Origin: JBGAPI01 sp044221335
GTDB lineage: Bacteria; Pseudomonadota; Gammaproteobacteria; Xanthomonadales; Ahniellaceae
Reading direction: 5' to 3'
Assembly: GCA_044221335.1 (NCBI GenBank)
Contig: JBGAPI010000019.1
Coordinates: 1-64,000, forward strand
Length of the DNA: 64,000 nt
Position 1 is the first letter of the stretch, and every line of letters begins with the position of its first letter. The notes beneath the pieces were generated by a model, which searched no databases, had not been told where the DNA came from, and saw nothing but the letters and a program-made list of their open reading frames with translations. Positions 43,665 to 52,346 of this stretch are shown one piece after another. The position numbers and the translations under genes were made by a program.

Positions 43665-45782
43665 TCAGACCCTCACGACGGCCGCGGCGGGAAGCGCCTC
43701 GAGGCCGTCGAGCGTGCCCGGATCGGAATCGGACAGGCTCTCGCCCAGGACGCCGACCGCCCGGTCGCGCCCGTGCCGCTTGGCCTCCAGCAGGGCGAGG
43801 TCGGCGAGACGCAGGGCGTCGTCGAGGCGGATGCCGGCGCAGGGGCCGAGGAACCACCCGGCGCTGACGCTGAGCTCCGGCGGCAGTGCCGGATCCTTGC
43901 GCGGCGCAGCGCGGACCGCGGCGAGACCGCGCGCGACGCTCTCGCGCACCCTGCCGGCATCGACGCCCTCCAGCACCACCAGGAACTCCTCGCCACCCCA
44001 GCGGATCACCCGCTCGTCGGCGCCGGCCTCGGCACGCCAGGCGGCGACGATCGCCTGCAACGCGGCATCGCCGGCGGCGTGGCCGTGGCGGTCGTTGATC
44101 CGCTTGAAGTGATCCGCGTCGATCAGCAGCAGCGCGACGTCGCCAGGCGACCGCAGGCGCTGCTCGAGACGATGCGCGAGTTCGCGCCGGAAATAGCGCC
44201 GATTGCGCGCGCCGGTCAGCGGATCGGCGTCGGCGGCCTCGGCGAGGTCGCGGTTGGCCTGCTCGACGATCAGGTTCTTCTCGCGCAGGACCCGCTCGAC
44301 CTTCGCCTTGGCCCGGGCGCGGCTCTGCAGCGACAGCACCAGCAGCACCGCCAGCAGCAGGCCGCCGGCGAGCAGCAGCCGCACCCGCTGGTGCTGGACG
44401 GCCGCCTCCTCGAGGTCGGCGATCCGCGACTTCTGGGCCACCAGTTCCGCGTCGCGCTTGCCGGCCTCGTAGCGCGCCGCCACCTCGAGCAGGCGCTGCG
44501 ACAGTTCCTCCTTCTGCGACTGCGTGACCAGTTCCATCGCCTCGTGCTCGTGCCGGTAGGAGGCAGCGGCGTCGCCCGCCTCGGCCTCGGCCTTGGCGAG
44601 GCTCTGCAGGGTCTCGGCGAGATCGGGTTTTCGGCTCACCTTGCGCGACAGCTCGACCGCCTGGGCCCACAGTGTCACCGCCTCGGCCGCGCGGCTCTGC
44701 CCGAACCGGACCTTCGCCAGCGCATCGAGGGCCTGCTGGCGCCGCACCGGAACCGCCTTCGCCGACAGTTCGACCGCTTCGAGCGCGTAGCCCTCGGCGA
44801 TCGACAGCTCGGCCAGGCCGACATGGCAGGAGGCCAGTTCGGCCAGCAGCAGGATCCGGGCGTCCTCGTTGTCGAGCGCGTCCACCAGGGCCTTCGCCTC
44901 GTACAGCGCGACCTTCGCCTCCGGAAATCGGCCCTCGATGTTGTGCGCGTCCCCGACGTTGATCAGCGTCATCGCGGCGCTGTAGCGGTCGCCGAGCAGG
45001 TTGTACGCCTCGATGGCCCGGCGGAAATACGCCACCGACTCGACCATCTGCTGCCGCAGCCCGTAGACGATGCCGAGCGCGTTGGCGCTGTGGGCGATGC
45101 CCTGGGTGTCGTGGCGGGCGTCGGCATGGGTCAGGACGGCGAGGTGCAGTTCCAGCGCGCGTTGGTAGGCGCCGCGGTCGCGGGCGATGAAGCCGAGGTA
45201 GTGGCGGTTGGCATCGGCCTCGTGCTCGCGACCGTCGGCGCTGTTGATCTCGAGGGAACGCTCGAGCAGCGTCTCGGCCTCGGGCTGGCGGCCGGTGCGG
45301 ATCATGAGCTGCCCCCGGGTATGCAGGCTGCGGGCCATGGTGTGGCGGTCGCCGTTCGACTCGGCGAGCGCGAGGGCACGCTGCAGTGCCCCGTCAGCGT
45401 CCTCGGTGCGTCGCTCCTGCACCGCCAGCCGACCCCGCAGCCACCACAGTTCGGCCTCACGCGACGCCAGCCCGGCCTCGGCGAACAGCGCCTCGGCGGC
45501 GGCGACATGCGGACGTGCGGCGGCCACGTCCGAGCGCTGCAGGCCGATCTGCGCCAGCTGCGACTCGGCATCGAACTGCAGTTCGCGCTGCCCCTCGGCA
45601 AGCGCGGCGGCCCGCGCCTGCTCCGCCAGCTCGGCGCTCTTCGACAGGTCGCGGGGCATCGTCTCGCGCGCCTCCGCCAGCAGGGCCGACGCGCCGCCGG
45701 CGGGCGGCGGTGCATCCGCCGCCGCGGACGCGGCGACGGCGGCCAGTCCAAGCAGCACGATCAGCCCTGACAGTCCCCGCAT
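43665..45782 (-). CDS. TPR-containing GGDEF diguanylate cyclase
   Basis: 705-residue sensor. A signal peptide (MRGLSGLIVLLGLAAVAASA) is followed by a periplasmic domain of TPR-like helical repeats (about residues 35-400), a coiled coil, one transmembrane helix (about 481-497) and a C-terminal GGDEF domain (about 530-690). The active site reads IRWGGEEF, so it should be active in making c-di-GMP. The residues at the usual inhibitory I-site position read GADE instead of R-x-x-D. It is divergent from yceH, with 124 bp between starts. Ligand sensed by the TPR part unknown. Confidence 0.92.
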   Translation of the reverse strand: MRGLSGLIVLLGLAAVAASAAADAPPPAGGASALLAEARETMPRDLSKSAELAEQARAAALAEGQRELQFDAESQLAQIGLQRSDVAAARPHVAAAEALFAEAGLASREAELWWLRGRLAVQERRTEDADGALQRALALAESNGDRHTMARSLHTRGQLMIRTGRQPEAETLLERSLEINSADGREHEADANRHYLGFIARDRGAYQRALELHLAVLTHADARHDTQGIAHSANALGIVYGLRQQMVESVAYFRRAIEAYNLLGDRYSAAMTLINVGDAHNIEGRFPEAKVALYEAKALVDALDNEDARILLLAELASCHVGLAELSIAEGYALEAVELSAKAVPVRRQQALDALAKVRFGQSRAAEAVTLWAQAVELSRKVSRKPDLAETLQSLAKAEAEAGDAAASYRHEHEAMELVTQSQKEELSQRLLEVAARYEAGKRDAELVAQKSRIADLEEAAVQHQRVRLLLAGGLLLAVLLVLSLQSRARAKAKVERVLREKNLIVEQANRDLAEAADADPLTGARNRRYFRRELAHRLEQRLRSPGDVALLLIDADHFKRINDRHGHAAGDAALQAIVAAWRAEAGADERVIRWGGEEFLVVLEGVDAGRVRESVARGLAAVRAAPRKDPALPPELSVSAGWFLGPCAGIRLDDALRLADLALLEAKRHGRDRAVGVLGESLSDSDPGTLDGLEALPAAAVVRV

Positions 45783-45906
45783 CGATCCCTCCCGGCGTCG
45801 CCGCATCCTGCCCCGGCGCCGCCGCTGCGACAAGCACCGGCATCGACGGGATCGCCGCGCCGCCGCCGGCTGCCTACAATCGGCCGTCCCCCGCCAGGCT
45901 GCCGCC

Positions 45907-46593
45907 ATGACCGAGTCCGGAACCGCCGAACCCGCCACCGACGAATCGCCCACCCTGCCGCTGCTGACGCCGGTCGAGGCGCGCCTGCTGGGCTGCCTGA
46001 TCGAGAAGCAGGCGACGACCCCCGAGGTCTATCCGCTGACGCTCAACGCGGCGGTGCTGGCCTGCAACCAGAAGACCAGCCGCGAGCCGGTGATGAACCT
46101 CGATCCGGGCGAGGTCGGCCATGCGCTGCGCGAACTGGAGAATCGCGGCCTCGTCTACAGCAACTATTCCGGGCGCGCCAATCGCTACGAGCATCGCTTC
46201 GACAAGACCTACCACGTCACCCCGGAACAGCGTGCGCTGCTCGCCGTGCTGCTGCTGCGTGGACCGCAGACGATCAACGAACTGCTGACCCGCACGGAAC
46301 GCCTCTCCCGGTTCGCCGATGCCGATGCGGTCCGCTACACGCTCGAACGCCTCGCCGCGCGACAGCCCGCCAAGGTGGTGTGCCTCGGCCGCGCGCCGGG
46401 CCAGCGCGAGGAACGCTACATGCACCTGCTGTGCGGGCCGGTCGAGGTCTCGACCTGGGCCGCCAGCGTCGCGGCCGAGGGCGGCGACGACGCGGTCCCG
46501 CGCGGCGCAGCACGCGACGCGCTGGAGCAGCGAATCGCGGAACTGGAGGCGCGGGTGGCGGAGCTCGAGCGCAGGCTCGGCGAGGTGCTCTAG
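45907..46593 (+). CDS. yceH: YceH family protein (DUF480)
   Basis: 228-residue conserved cytoplasmic protein of the YceH/DUF480 family, predicted to contain two winged-helix domains. LTPVEARLLGCLIEKQATTPEVYPLTLNA is the characteristic start, followed by SREPVMNLDPGEVGHALREL, then RALLAVLLLRGPQTINELLTR, and a C-terminal coiled coil (LEQRIAELEARVAELERRLG). A regulatory role is possible but not shown here. The ATG is preceded by a short GC-rich leader shared with the divergent GGDEF gene. Confidence 0.93.
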   Translation: MTESGTAEPATDESPTLPLLTPVEARLLGCLIEKQATTPEVYPLTLNAAVLACNQKTSREPVMNLDPGEVGHALRELENRGLVYSNYSGRANRYEHRFDKTYHVTPEQRALLAVLLLRGPQTINELLTRTERLSRFADADAVRYTLERLAARQPAKVVCLGRAPGQREERYMHLLCGPVEVSTWAASVAAEGGDDAVPRGAARDALEQRIAELEARVAELERRLGEVL

Positions 46594-46646
46594 GGCGTCC
46601 GCCGGCCGCCCTCGCGCGATCACCTCGCCATCGCGCGCTGCGCGGC

Positions 46647-47687
46647 CTATTCGATCGGTACGCGCACCGTCGTCTCCAGCGCCTCCGGCGCCGTCGTTGC
46701 CGGGTCGCTGACGTACAGCTCGATCCGGTGGCCGGTCTCCTTCTTCCCGGAGACCGCGAGCCAGGCTGTCGCCTTGGTGTGGGTGTCGACCAGCTTGTCG
46801 TAGGGGCCGACGTGCTTGAAGTCGACCACCTTGCCGGCGAAGGTACTCGCGGCCTTGACCCGACCGGCGGGAGCGGCATCGTTGCGTTCGACCGGGATGC
46901 CGGCATCGAACGACCAGGAATCGGCCGTGTGCGCGGTCACGACCGTGTACGGCGCACCCGCGAGCGCGATGCCGCCGGCCTTGGCGAAGCCACTGATCTC
47001 GCCATAGGCGCCGCCGAGGACCTGCGCGCTGGCGGTGGCATCGAACGACGCGGTGAGCCCCTCGATCACGTAGGCCGGCTTGGCCTCGACCGTCGCCTCG
47101 GTCGCGACGACGCCGGCGATGTCGGTGTTCGGCAGCTTCTCCACCAGCGCCTTCAGGTTGGCCAGTCCGAGATCGTAGTCCGCGCCGACGTTCTTCTCGA
47201 TCGAGCCCTTCATGAAGCGGCCGATGACCCCGAACAGGAAGGACTTGTCGAACTTGATCGGCAGCTCGCTGTCGAAGCCCCAGGTCACGCGCGTGCCCTC
47301 GCCCTCGGCGGCGAGATCGAAATAGGCGTTGGCAGTGCCGAAGTCGCCGAAGTCGAGTGCGGTCTCGACGCGCTTGCCCGGATCGAGCCGGGCAATCGTC
47401 TGGCTGCCGCTACCGACGTCGGGATGCTCGCTCGCCCACGCCAGCTTCGCGCCGACGCCGCGCGCGGGACCGCTGAAGGTGTACTTCGTCGCCGGATCCT
47501 TCTTCGCCCACGGCGACCACTCGTTGAAGCGGCCGTAGCCGTCGAGCATGGCGTAGACCAGTGACGGCGGGCGGGCGATCACCACGCTGCGCGACGCCGC
47601 GGCCTTGTTCGGCAACAGGAAGGCGATGCCCGACGCTCCCACGACGAGCACGACGATGGCGAGGAGAATGCGCTTGATCCACTTCAT
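46647..47687 (-). CDS. SRPBCC-domain protein with GyrI-like C-terminal domain
   Basis: 346-residue protein. An N-terminal membrane anchor (IKRILLAIVVLVVGASGIAFLL) is followed by an SRPBCC/START-type lipid- or ligand-binding domain (about residues 34-185; RPPSLVYAMLDGYGRFNEWSPW) and a GyrI-like small-molecule-binding domain (about 190-346; ending IELYVSDPATTAPEALET). The combination is found in several envelope-anchored proteins of uncertain role. The start at MKWIKRILLAIVVL is clear. It is convergent with yceH. Confidence 0.85.
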   Translation of the reverse strand: MKWIKRILLAIVVLVVGASGIAFLLPNKAAASRSVVIARPPSLVYAMLDGYGRFNEWSPWAKKDPATKYTFSGPARGVGAKLAWASEHPDVGSGSQTIARLDPGKRVETALDFGDFGTANAYFDLAAEGEGTRVTWGFDSELPIKFDKSFLFGVIGRFMKGSIEKNVGADYDLGLANLKALVEKLPNTDIAGVVATEATVEAKPAYVIEGLTASFDATASAQVLGGAYGEISGFAKAGGIALAGAPYTVVTAHTADSWSFDAGIPVERNDAAPAGRVKAASTFAGKVVDFKHVGPYDKLVDTHTKATAWLAVSGKKETGHRIELYVSDPATTAPEALETTVRVPIE

Positions 47688-48138
47688 GACGGGGCTCCGA
47701 GGCGAGGGACACTGGCGGACAGGATGGTATCGCGACGCCGAGCGAGCCAGTGCCAGGCACGGCAAGTCCGCCGCTGCGGAACAGCGGGTCCCCGCCGGGA
47801 GTGCCCAGGCGCATCGGCCCTACCCCTTCGAAACGCGGACAGGCGCAGCCAGCGCAGCGAGCAGGAATTCCCGGTGCGACGCGTCGCGATTCTTCGACGA
47901 CGGGTTCGAATCACACCCGGGCGGGGACGGACCCAGAAATCGTGTTGTTGGAGCGTGTGTTCGCGACTAGCGTTGGCAGCGCTCGGTTCGTGATCACCCC
48001 ACTCCGATGTCGGCCCATCGCAGGTCGACTGCCACCGGAAGGCGCATCGGGTGGTTCTCGCGAGCGAGCACTTCCCGAATTCGAAAGGACACCCGAATTC
48101 GGCCCGCTCCATTCGACTATCCAACAAGGACGTTGATC
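47688..48138. other. 451-bp intergenic region with a possible orphan FDDGFE tail
   Basis: No complete gene is supported. In the plus frame around 47886-47920 the translation reads SRFFDDGFESHPGG, resembling the C-terminal tag of the two delta-60 proteins, but nothing upstream resembles such a protein. It could be a decayed gene end or chance. A weak sigma-70-like match (TTGTTG, 17 bp, TAGCGT) at about 47944-47972 may serve the small peptide gene. Confidence 0.3.
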
Positions 48139-48309
48139 ATGAAGACCTACATCGCGGCATTCGTCATGGGGGTCGCCCTTGGCGCCTTCGCGCACGACGC
48201 ACACGCCATCTTCATCGGCCCCGGCTTCATCTGTGGCGAGATCGCCTGCTGCAGCACAAAGCCCAACGGTGCCTGCTGGCCGCGCAGCGATCCACCCGTG
48301 ACCCAGTAG
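48139..48309 (+). CDS. Tiny secreted cysteine-rich peptide
   Basis: 56-residue predicted secreted peptide. Residues 1-23 (MKTYIAAFVMGVALGAFAHD, then AHA) form a signal peptide with an AHA cleavage site. The 33-residue mature part starts IFIGPGFICGEIACC and has four cysteines (residues 32, 37, 38, 46; C-x4-CC-x7-C), enough for two disulfides. AAGGA lies 8 nt before the ATG, supporting translation. An orphan ADOP-type permease follows 302 bp later. It could be a signalling or toxic peptide, or a small structural envelope protein. No family recognised. Confidence 0.6.
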   Translation: MKTYIAAFVMGVALGAFAHDAHAIFIGPGFICGEIACCSTKPNGACWPRSDPPVTQ

Positions 48310-48611
48310 TCCGTCGTCGATGGCAGCCGAGCGACTCTCGATTGCATCGGGCATGGCGGGAGCGATTCCCGCCCGCCGCACGGCACCGGGGTCCATCGAG
48401 GTCGCTCGGGCTGCCATGGCGCGTGAAGTCGGGAACGGCCGAGTGGAACGTCCGACGACCTCGGCCGTCCGGGTGGTCTCCCGATCGTCGAACCTCGTCG
48501 GAAATGCCATCCTGGCCGGCAAGACGCTATCCCCCTTGGGCAGGCCCGCGACCGTTGGGATTCGCAACTCCGGACCGTAAGCTCCCGCAGAACTCGCCAC
48601 CGGCATCGCCC
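48310..48611. other. 302-bp gap between the small peptide and permease genes
   Basis: No feature recognised beyond ordinary GC-rich sequence. No convincing ribosome binding site, terminator or gene was seen. Confidence 0.3.
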
Positions 48612-51041
48612 ATGCATTTCGCGTTGAGACGTTTTCGATCCGAGCGGATCATCGTCACGCTTCGACTTCTCCTCGCGGCCGCGACAGCCTGTGCGTGGAT
48701 GATCGCGGCGGCATTGAAGCCGATGTTCACTCAGGCCGTTTGGACCGGGCTGCCGGGCCAGCAGCGCGCGCATACGCTCGGAAGGATCGCGACGGACAGC
48801 CCGTCCGTGCAGTTGGGTTTCGGCTTGCGCTCCTACGAAACCCTGGCGGAATGGTCGAAGCGGCGCAATGGCTACGCGGCCTGCGGACATGCCTCCGGGT
48901 CGATGAACTTTCCCGACGGCCAGCGCGCATCGGTACGGCTCGTGACTCGCGACTGTCTGGGCGCCCTCGCTGCCCCCCTGATCGCTGGGCGACTGTTCGA
49001 CGGCATCGAGCACGCGACCGGCACCTCGTCGCGCGTCTGCATCGTGTCGCAGCGATTCGCGGAACGTCTTCCGGGGCAGGTCGAGGTCGGAAAGACCCTG
49101 CATGGAGTGGATCGCGACTGCACGATCGTCGGCATCATCGCGGCCGGAGTCGCCGGCTTTTCCCCGGACGGCGGCAACGACGACCTCTGGATGCCGCTCG
49201 AGTCCAGTCCGGGAGTGGCCTTCAGCCAGCTCGCCGATCTGGAATCGATGCCGATGATCCATCTGGCCATCGTCGCAGACCGGGTCGATGCGCCTGCCCC
49301 GAGTCGCGACGAACTCGAGGCGCTGCTGCACGGCACGACCGACTTCGCAAACCCGCAACGACTGGTCGTCGAGCCCGGAGTGTCGACGGACATCGGGCGG
49401 AGCCGTGACATCGCGAGCCTGCAGTCGACCGCGTTCCTCGTCGCGCTCGCCCTTTTCATCGCCACCCTGGGCAATAGTGCTCTGCTGAACGAGAGCATGC
49501 TGATGGCGCGCCGAGACACGCTCGCGATCCGGACCGCCGTCGGGGCGAGTCCGGCACGTCTCCTTCGCGAGCTCGTCGCCGAGTCGGCCGTCATCGCGCT
49601 GCTGGGATCGTTGATCGGCGTGCTGGCGGCGTTCGGACTGCTGCAGCTCGCGATCGACATCGACGTCGACAGCTACTCCGCCGGCACCACCGTCCCTGCG
49701 GCGATGGTCGCCGGACCCGTGGCGTTCGCGCTGGCGGCCACGCTCGTCCAGCTCATCGTCGCCACGGTGATTTCGTCGCTACGGCACGTGGGAATGACCG
49801 GAAGCAACCTGGCCGAGGCGCTCGCCCGCAGCCGGTCGTCGACCCTCCTGAAATGGATGCTGCGCGTCCAGCTGTTCGCCGCCGCGCTGGTCCTGATGGT
49901 CACGGTGGCGTCGATCGGGAGGTTCTATCGCCTGCTCCCGTCCGATGCCGGAATGGACATGAACGACATGACGATCGTTCGAATCCGGGATTCGCAGTTC
50001 CGATTCATGTCGGACGATCCGCGCATCCAGCCCATCGTCCGGGAGTCACTCGGACGGCTGAGGTCGATTCCCGGGATCGACTCCGCATCGGTCGCGAACC
50101 TGGCGCCGGTCGGAATCGACGACGAGTTCCGGAAACTCGAGTTCCCGGGCCGCACCAAGCCGATCAACGTCAGGATCGTCCGTGTGTTCGATCGCTACTC
50201 CACTGCGGTCGGGCTGCAGATCCTGCGCGGGACCGCGAAGGATTTCGACGAGATGGCACCGGCAACCGCCTTCATCGACGACGCCTTGCTCGCGCGATAC
50301 CAGGGGACGCCACCGGACACCGTCCGCTTCGTCCACGCGATCGGCGCCTCCGGGACACGGGAGTACCAGGTGCGGGGCGTCGTGCGCCGCATGATCCATG
50401 CGACAACCCGGGGGCCTGCGGCCAGTCCGATCTGGCAGCCCAATCCGGACGATCCGTACAGCAACGGCGAGTTCCCAACCCTCTACCTGCCCTACGACGG
50501 TTTCGCCGACCCGGTATTCATCGTGCGGTCGCGACTGCCGCCCGGCGACATCGCCCGACGCATCGGCGAGCTGTGGAAGCAGGCGTCGCCGACCGGCCGG
50601 GTCGCCTCGTTCATCACGGCGAGCGAGACGCTGCAGGCGCTCGTCGCGAAGGAAAAGCTGATTGGGATCGTGTTCGGCATCGGCAGCATCACCTTGCTGC
50701 TGATCGTGACCGCCGCGATGTTCGGCTCGATCGCGGTGACGATGGCCACGCGGCAGCGGCACTCGGCGATCGCGCTGGCCCTGGGCGCGCGCCCCATGCG
50801 ACTGCTGCGACGCGAACTCGGCGGGTCGGCGACGTCGAGCCTGCTGTCGACATTTGCCGCGCTGCCGCTCGCCTATTTCGTCGTGGCCATCACCGGCGAT
50901 GCGATTCCGATGGACACTGCGGAGGCCATCCGCTGTTTCGGCATTTCGGCGAGCATCATGGTCGTCGTGGCGGTCGCAGCGATACTGCCGCTGACGATCC
51001 GCATCGCGAACACGAATCCCAACGTGCTGCTGCGCGTGTAG
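48612..51041 (+). CDS. Second ADOP-type ABC permease
   Basis: 809-residue orphan permease with two MacB/FtsX-like halves, about 22 percent shorter in the N-terminal prefix than classical members (no DEEL prefix seen). Helix 1 is LRLLLAAATACAWMIAAALK. Coupling motifs are ARRDTLAIRTAVGASPARLLREL in the first half and TRQRHSAIALALGARPMRLLRRE in the second, with further helices to IPMDTAEAIRCFG. No ATPase is adjacent. It may export or process a product linked to the upstream Cys-rich peptide, but this is inference. Its TAG stop is the head of a REP, and moeB is convergent. Confidence 0.82.
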   Translation: MHFALRRFRSERIIVTLRLLLAAATACAWMIAAALKPMFTQAVWTGLPGQQRAHTLGRIATDSPSVQLGFGLRSYETLAEWSKRRNGYAACGHASGSMNFPDGQRASVRLVTRDCLGALAAPLIAGRLFDGIEHATGTSSRVCIVSQRFAERLPGQVEVGKTLHGVDRDCTIVGIIAAGVAGFSPDGGNDDLWMPLESSPGVAFSQLADLESMPMIHLAIVADRVDAPAPSRDELEALLHGTTDFANPQRLVVEPGVSTDIGRSRDIASLQSTAFLVALALFIATLGNSALLNESMLMARRDTLAIRTAVGASPARLLRELVAESAVIALLGSLIGVLAAFGLLQLAIDIDVDSYSAGTTVPAAMVAGPVAFALAATLVQLIVATVISSLRHVGMTGSNLAEALARSRSSTLLKWMLRVQLFAAALVLMVTVASIGRFYRLLPSDAGMDMNDMTIVRIRDSQFRFMSDDPRIQPIVRESLGRLRSIPGIDSASVANLAPVGIDDEFRKLEFPGRTKPINVRIVRVFDRYSTAVGLQILRGTAKDFDEMAPATAFIDDALLARYQGTPPDTVRFVHAIGASGTREYQVRGVVRRMIHATTRGPAASPIWQPNPDDPYSNGEFPTLYLPYDGFADPVFIVRSRLPPGDIARRIGELWKQASPTGRVASFITASETLQALVAKEKLIGIVFGIGSITLLLIVTAAMFGSIAVTMATRQRHSAIALALGARPMRLLRRELGGSATSSLLSTFAALPLAYFVVAITGDAIPMDTAEAIRCFGISASIMVVVAVAAILPLTIRIANTNPNVLLRV

Positions 51042-51187
51042 AGCGGGCCCTGGCCCGCTGCCCTTGATCCGGACGTCCCGACGGCGCGGCCCAGGTGCCG
51101 CTCCACGACTTCGGGCGAATCGTCCGGGGACGGGCCTCGGCCGCCCATCCGGGGTGCTTCGGCGACGGCGCGCAGTGCGCGCCCTAC
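51038..51187. repeat. Two GTAG-headed REPs in inverted orientation (REPIN) at convergent gene ends
   Basis: The first REP (51038-51059, plus strand: GTAG, then AGCGGGCC/GGCCCGCT) carries the TAG stop of the permease; its composite continues to 51107 with a GGTGCCGCTCCAC module. The second (51167-51187, minus strand: GTAG, then GGCGCGCAC/GTGCGCGCC-type arms) carries the TAG stop of moeB. The heads point outward into the two coding regions, with 107 bp between them, the geometry of a REPIN. Confidence 0.75.
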
Positions 51188-52320
51188 GACGCGCAACCGG
51201 GGTCCGGCACCGAGGTCAGCGGCCGCGCCAGCGCCGCCGCCGAACATCCCGGACAATCCGGATCCCGCGCCAGCCGCAGCTCCCGGAACCGTGCCCCGAG
51301 CGCATCGAAGCACAGCACCCGCCCGACCAGTGGCGTGCCGATGCCGGCCAGCCACTTGATCGCCTCGTTCGCCTGCAGCAACCCGATGATGCCCGGCACC
51401 ACCCCGAGCACGCCGGCGGCGGCGCAGTTCGGGGCATCTTCCGGGGCGGGCGGCTCGGGGAAAAAGCAGCGGTAGCACGGCGCATCGGCGCGCGCGGTGC
51501 CGGCGGCGAACACGCTGGCCTGGCCCTCGAAGCGGTGCACCGCGCCGTAGACCAGCGGTTTTCCGAGTCGAATGCAGGCGTCGTTGACGAGATAGCGGGT
51601 CGGGAAGTTGTCGCTACCGTCGAGCACCAGGTCGACATCGGCGAGCAGCGCCAGGACGTTGTCGGCGCCGATCCGCGCCTCGACCGGCTCGATCGCCAGG
51701 AGCGGATTCAGCGCGCGCATCGCGGCGGCGGCCGACGCGGCTTTCGGCGTGCCGACGCCGTCGTCGCGATGGATCACCTGCCGCTGCAGATTGGAACGCT
51801 CGATGCGATCGTCGTCGATCACCCGGAGGAAGCCGACGCCGGCCGCGGCGAGGTACAGCGCCGCCGGCGCGCCCAGGCCGCCGGCGCCGATCAGCGCGAC
51901 CCGCGATGCCGCCAGTCGCCGCTGTCCGGCGACGCCGAACTCGGGCAGCAGCAGATGCCGCGAGTAGCGTTCCTGCTCGGCCGGCAGCAGCGCCGATTCG
52001 GCGCGGAGCGGCAGGCCGGCCGCGCGCCACGACGGCATGCCGCCGTCGACCGATGTCGCCCGAGCGTAGCCGAGCGAGCGGGCCAGGTCGCAGGCGCGCA
52101 GCGAGCGCTTGCCCGACTGGCAGAAGAAGATCAGTGCGGTGCCGCGATCGGCGATCGTGCGGGGCAGCTCCTCGACCAGCGTCGACAGCGGCAGCGTCCG
52201 CGCCGCCTGCGGCACGCCCAGCGCCCATTCATTGGCATCGCGCACGTCGACCAGCACGGCGCCGGCCGCGAGCGCCGCCGGAACGTCGGCGGCGGGAATC
52301 GAATCGGAGACGTCGCTCAT
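51184..52320 (-). CDS. moeB: Molybdopterin-synthase adenylyltransferase MoeB with N-terminal rhodanese
   Basis: 378-residue protein that adenylates the MoaD C-terminus. Domain order is unusual: a rhodanese domain first (about residues 1-105; active loop FFCQSGKRS with the catalytic Cys), then the ThiF/MoeB adenylation domain (about 118-365) with IGAGGLGAPAALYLA, RSNLQRQVIH and CAAAGVLGVVPGIIG. Two C-x-x-C pairs (CYRC and CPGC) bind zinc. MoeB-rhodanese fusions usually have the rhodanese at the C-terminus. The start at MSDVSDSIPAADV is plausible. It lies 26 bp after moeA, in the moeB-moeA-mobA cluster. Confidence 0.93.
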   Translation of the reverse strand: MSDVSDSIPAADVPAALAAGAVLVDVRDANEWALGVPQAARTLPLSTLVEELPRTIADRGTALIFFCQSGKRSLRACDLARSLGYARATSVDGGMPSWRAAGLPLRAESALLPAEQERYSRHLLLPEFGVAGQRRLAASRVALIGAGGLGAPAALYLAAAGVGFLRVIDDDRIERSNLQRQVIHRDDGVGTPKAASAAAAMRALNPLLAIEPVEARIGADNVLALLADVDLVLDGSDNFPTRYLVNDACIRLGKPLVYGAVHRFEGQASVFAAGTARADAPCYRCFFPEPPAPEDAPNCAAAGVLGVVPGIIGLLQANEAIKWLAGIGTPLVGRVLCFDALGARFRELRLARDPDCPGCSAAALARPLTSVPDPGCAS

Positions 52321-52346
52321 CCGGCCATGGTGGCGAGCGGACCCGG

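Noticed and set aside
43773..45770. Long open frame antisense to the GGDEF gene
   Set aside because: Composition-driven shadow; the minus-strand product has clear TPR, TM and GGEEF features.
48320..48580. Short open frame between the small peptide and the permease
   Set aside because: No ribosome binding site, signal, motif or conservation-like pattern; likely chance in GC-rich DNA.
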